Shown: positions 7,025-7,198 of the stretch, in pieces
Layout: the number at the start of each line of letters is the position of its first letter
How positions within the stretch are numbered: position 1 is the stretch's first letter
Source of the DNA: Anaerolineae bacterium
Lineage (GTDB): Bacteria; Chloroflexota; Anaerolineae; Aggregatilineales; Phototrophicaceae
Reading direction: 5' to 3'
DNA length: 7,198 nucleotides
Assembly: GCA_015492875.1 (NCBI GenBank)
Contig: WGEI01000253.1
Span: 1-7,198, forward strand
The notes under the pieces: generated by a model
Databases searched by the model: none
Told to the model about the DNA's origin: nothing
The model's input: the letters and a program-made list of their open reading frames with translations, nothing else
Program-made: the position numbers and the translations under genes

Positions 7025-7071
7025 GCAAAAGGAGTTGGCGCAAAGGAGTTTGCGCGCAAAAGGAGTTTGCG
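7025..7071 (+). repeat. Three tandem Shine-Dalgarno repeats with self-complementary arms
   Basis: The core AGGAG occurs three times directly before the reductase start: 7030-7034, 7044-7048 and 7061-7065, each in a unit of the form GCAAA(A)GGAGTT(T/G)GCG. Only the last, 6 bases from the ATG, has normal spacing. The middle unit is a perfect inverted repeat: GCGCAAA (7038-7044), loop GGAG, TTTGCGC (7049-7055). The third forms CGCAAA (7055-7060), loop AGGAG, TTTGCG (7066-7071). The first has only a weak stem. The junction of units two and three is a perfect 12-base palindrome (7049-7060). The array most simply arose by tandem duplication of a ribosome binding site, and could load extra ribosomes or act as a folding switch. 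Confidence 0.75.
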
Positions 7072-7198
7072 ATGGAATATCGTCGTTTAGGGCGTGCAGG
7101 TATGAAAGTAAGCGCTATTTCTATTGGCGCGTGGCTGACATATGGCGGCGATGTTGAGTATGAAAGCGCCAAAGCGTGTTTACATACCGCTATAGAGA
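7072..7198 (+). CDS. Aldo/keto reductase, potassium-channel-beta-like group (partial, N-terminus)
   Basis: The first 42 codons are present and the gene runs off the right edge. The protein begins MEYRRLGRAGMKVS, followed by AISIGAWLTYGG, the first beta hairpin and strand of an aldo/keto reductase TIM barrel; the phrase GAWLTYGG resembles the AKR group related to voltage-gated potassium channel beta subunits and YghZ. Such enzymes reduce aldehydes or ketones with NADPH in the cytoplasm; the substrate cannot be told from this fragment, and the catalytic Asp, Tyr, Lys and His lie beyond the window. The ATG at 7072 is fixed by AGGAG 6 bases upstream and by the family N-terminus. The gene diverges from rpe across a 232-base gap and is preceded by an unusual threefold ribosome-binding-site repeat, so its translation may be specially controlled. 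Confidence 0.87.
   Translation, partial: MEYRRLGRAGMKVSAISIGAWLTYGGDVEYESAKACLHTAIE

Noticed and set aside
7025..7071. CRISPR-like or mobile-element repeat
   Set aside because: The units are only about 14-17 bases, contain no unique spacers, and centre on the Shine-Dalgarno core; a duplicated ribosome binding site explains them.

Overview
The window carries a tightly packed minus-strand gene row, read right to left: rpe (ribulose-phosphate 3-epimerase), a FakA/YloV-type DAK2-domain kinase, two consecutive DegV/FakB-type genes, recG, and the first codons of coaD cut by the left edge. A divergent plus-strand gene at the right edge begins an aldo/keto reductase, cut by the window end. There are no RNA genes, mobile elements or CRISPR arrays that I can see.

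Likely organism: a bacterium of moderate GC, probably Chloroflexota (for example an Anaerolineae-like lineage). This is inference. It rests on a RecG with a long N-terminal extension, a CoaD N-terminus reading MRKALYP followed by Ala rather than Gly, the adjacency of fakA, two degV genes, recG and coaD, and the style of the reductase N-terminus. The order rpe ... fakA/yloV ... recG also recalls the Bacillus rpe-yloV-recG region, but without the rpmB and asp23 (yloU) genes usually found next to yloV there.

Layout: 1-23 coaD start (-); 57-2675 recG (-); 2683-3537 degV copy 1 (-); 3527-4405 degV copy 2 (-); 4405-6069 fakA (-); 6070-6155 a short gap with a hairpin and a direct repeat; 6156-6839 rpe (-); 6840-7071 divergent intergenic region with candidate promoters and a striking threefold ribosome-binding-site repeat; 7072-7198 aldo/keto reductase (+, partial).

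How they work together: FakA is the ATP-binding subunit of fatty acid kinase and DegV/FakB proteins present the bound fatty acid to it, so three adjacent genes could form one kinase with two alternative acyl carriers. The second DegV copy departs from the family at most ligand-contact segments, so its ligand is in doubt. The fakA-degV-degV-recG junctions overlap or lie within a few bases, which suggests translational coupling. The most unusual non-coding signal is the triple Shine-Dalgarno array before the reductase, where each GGAG is flanked by self-complementary arms.
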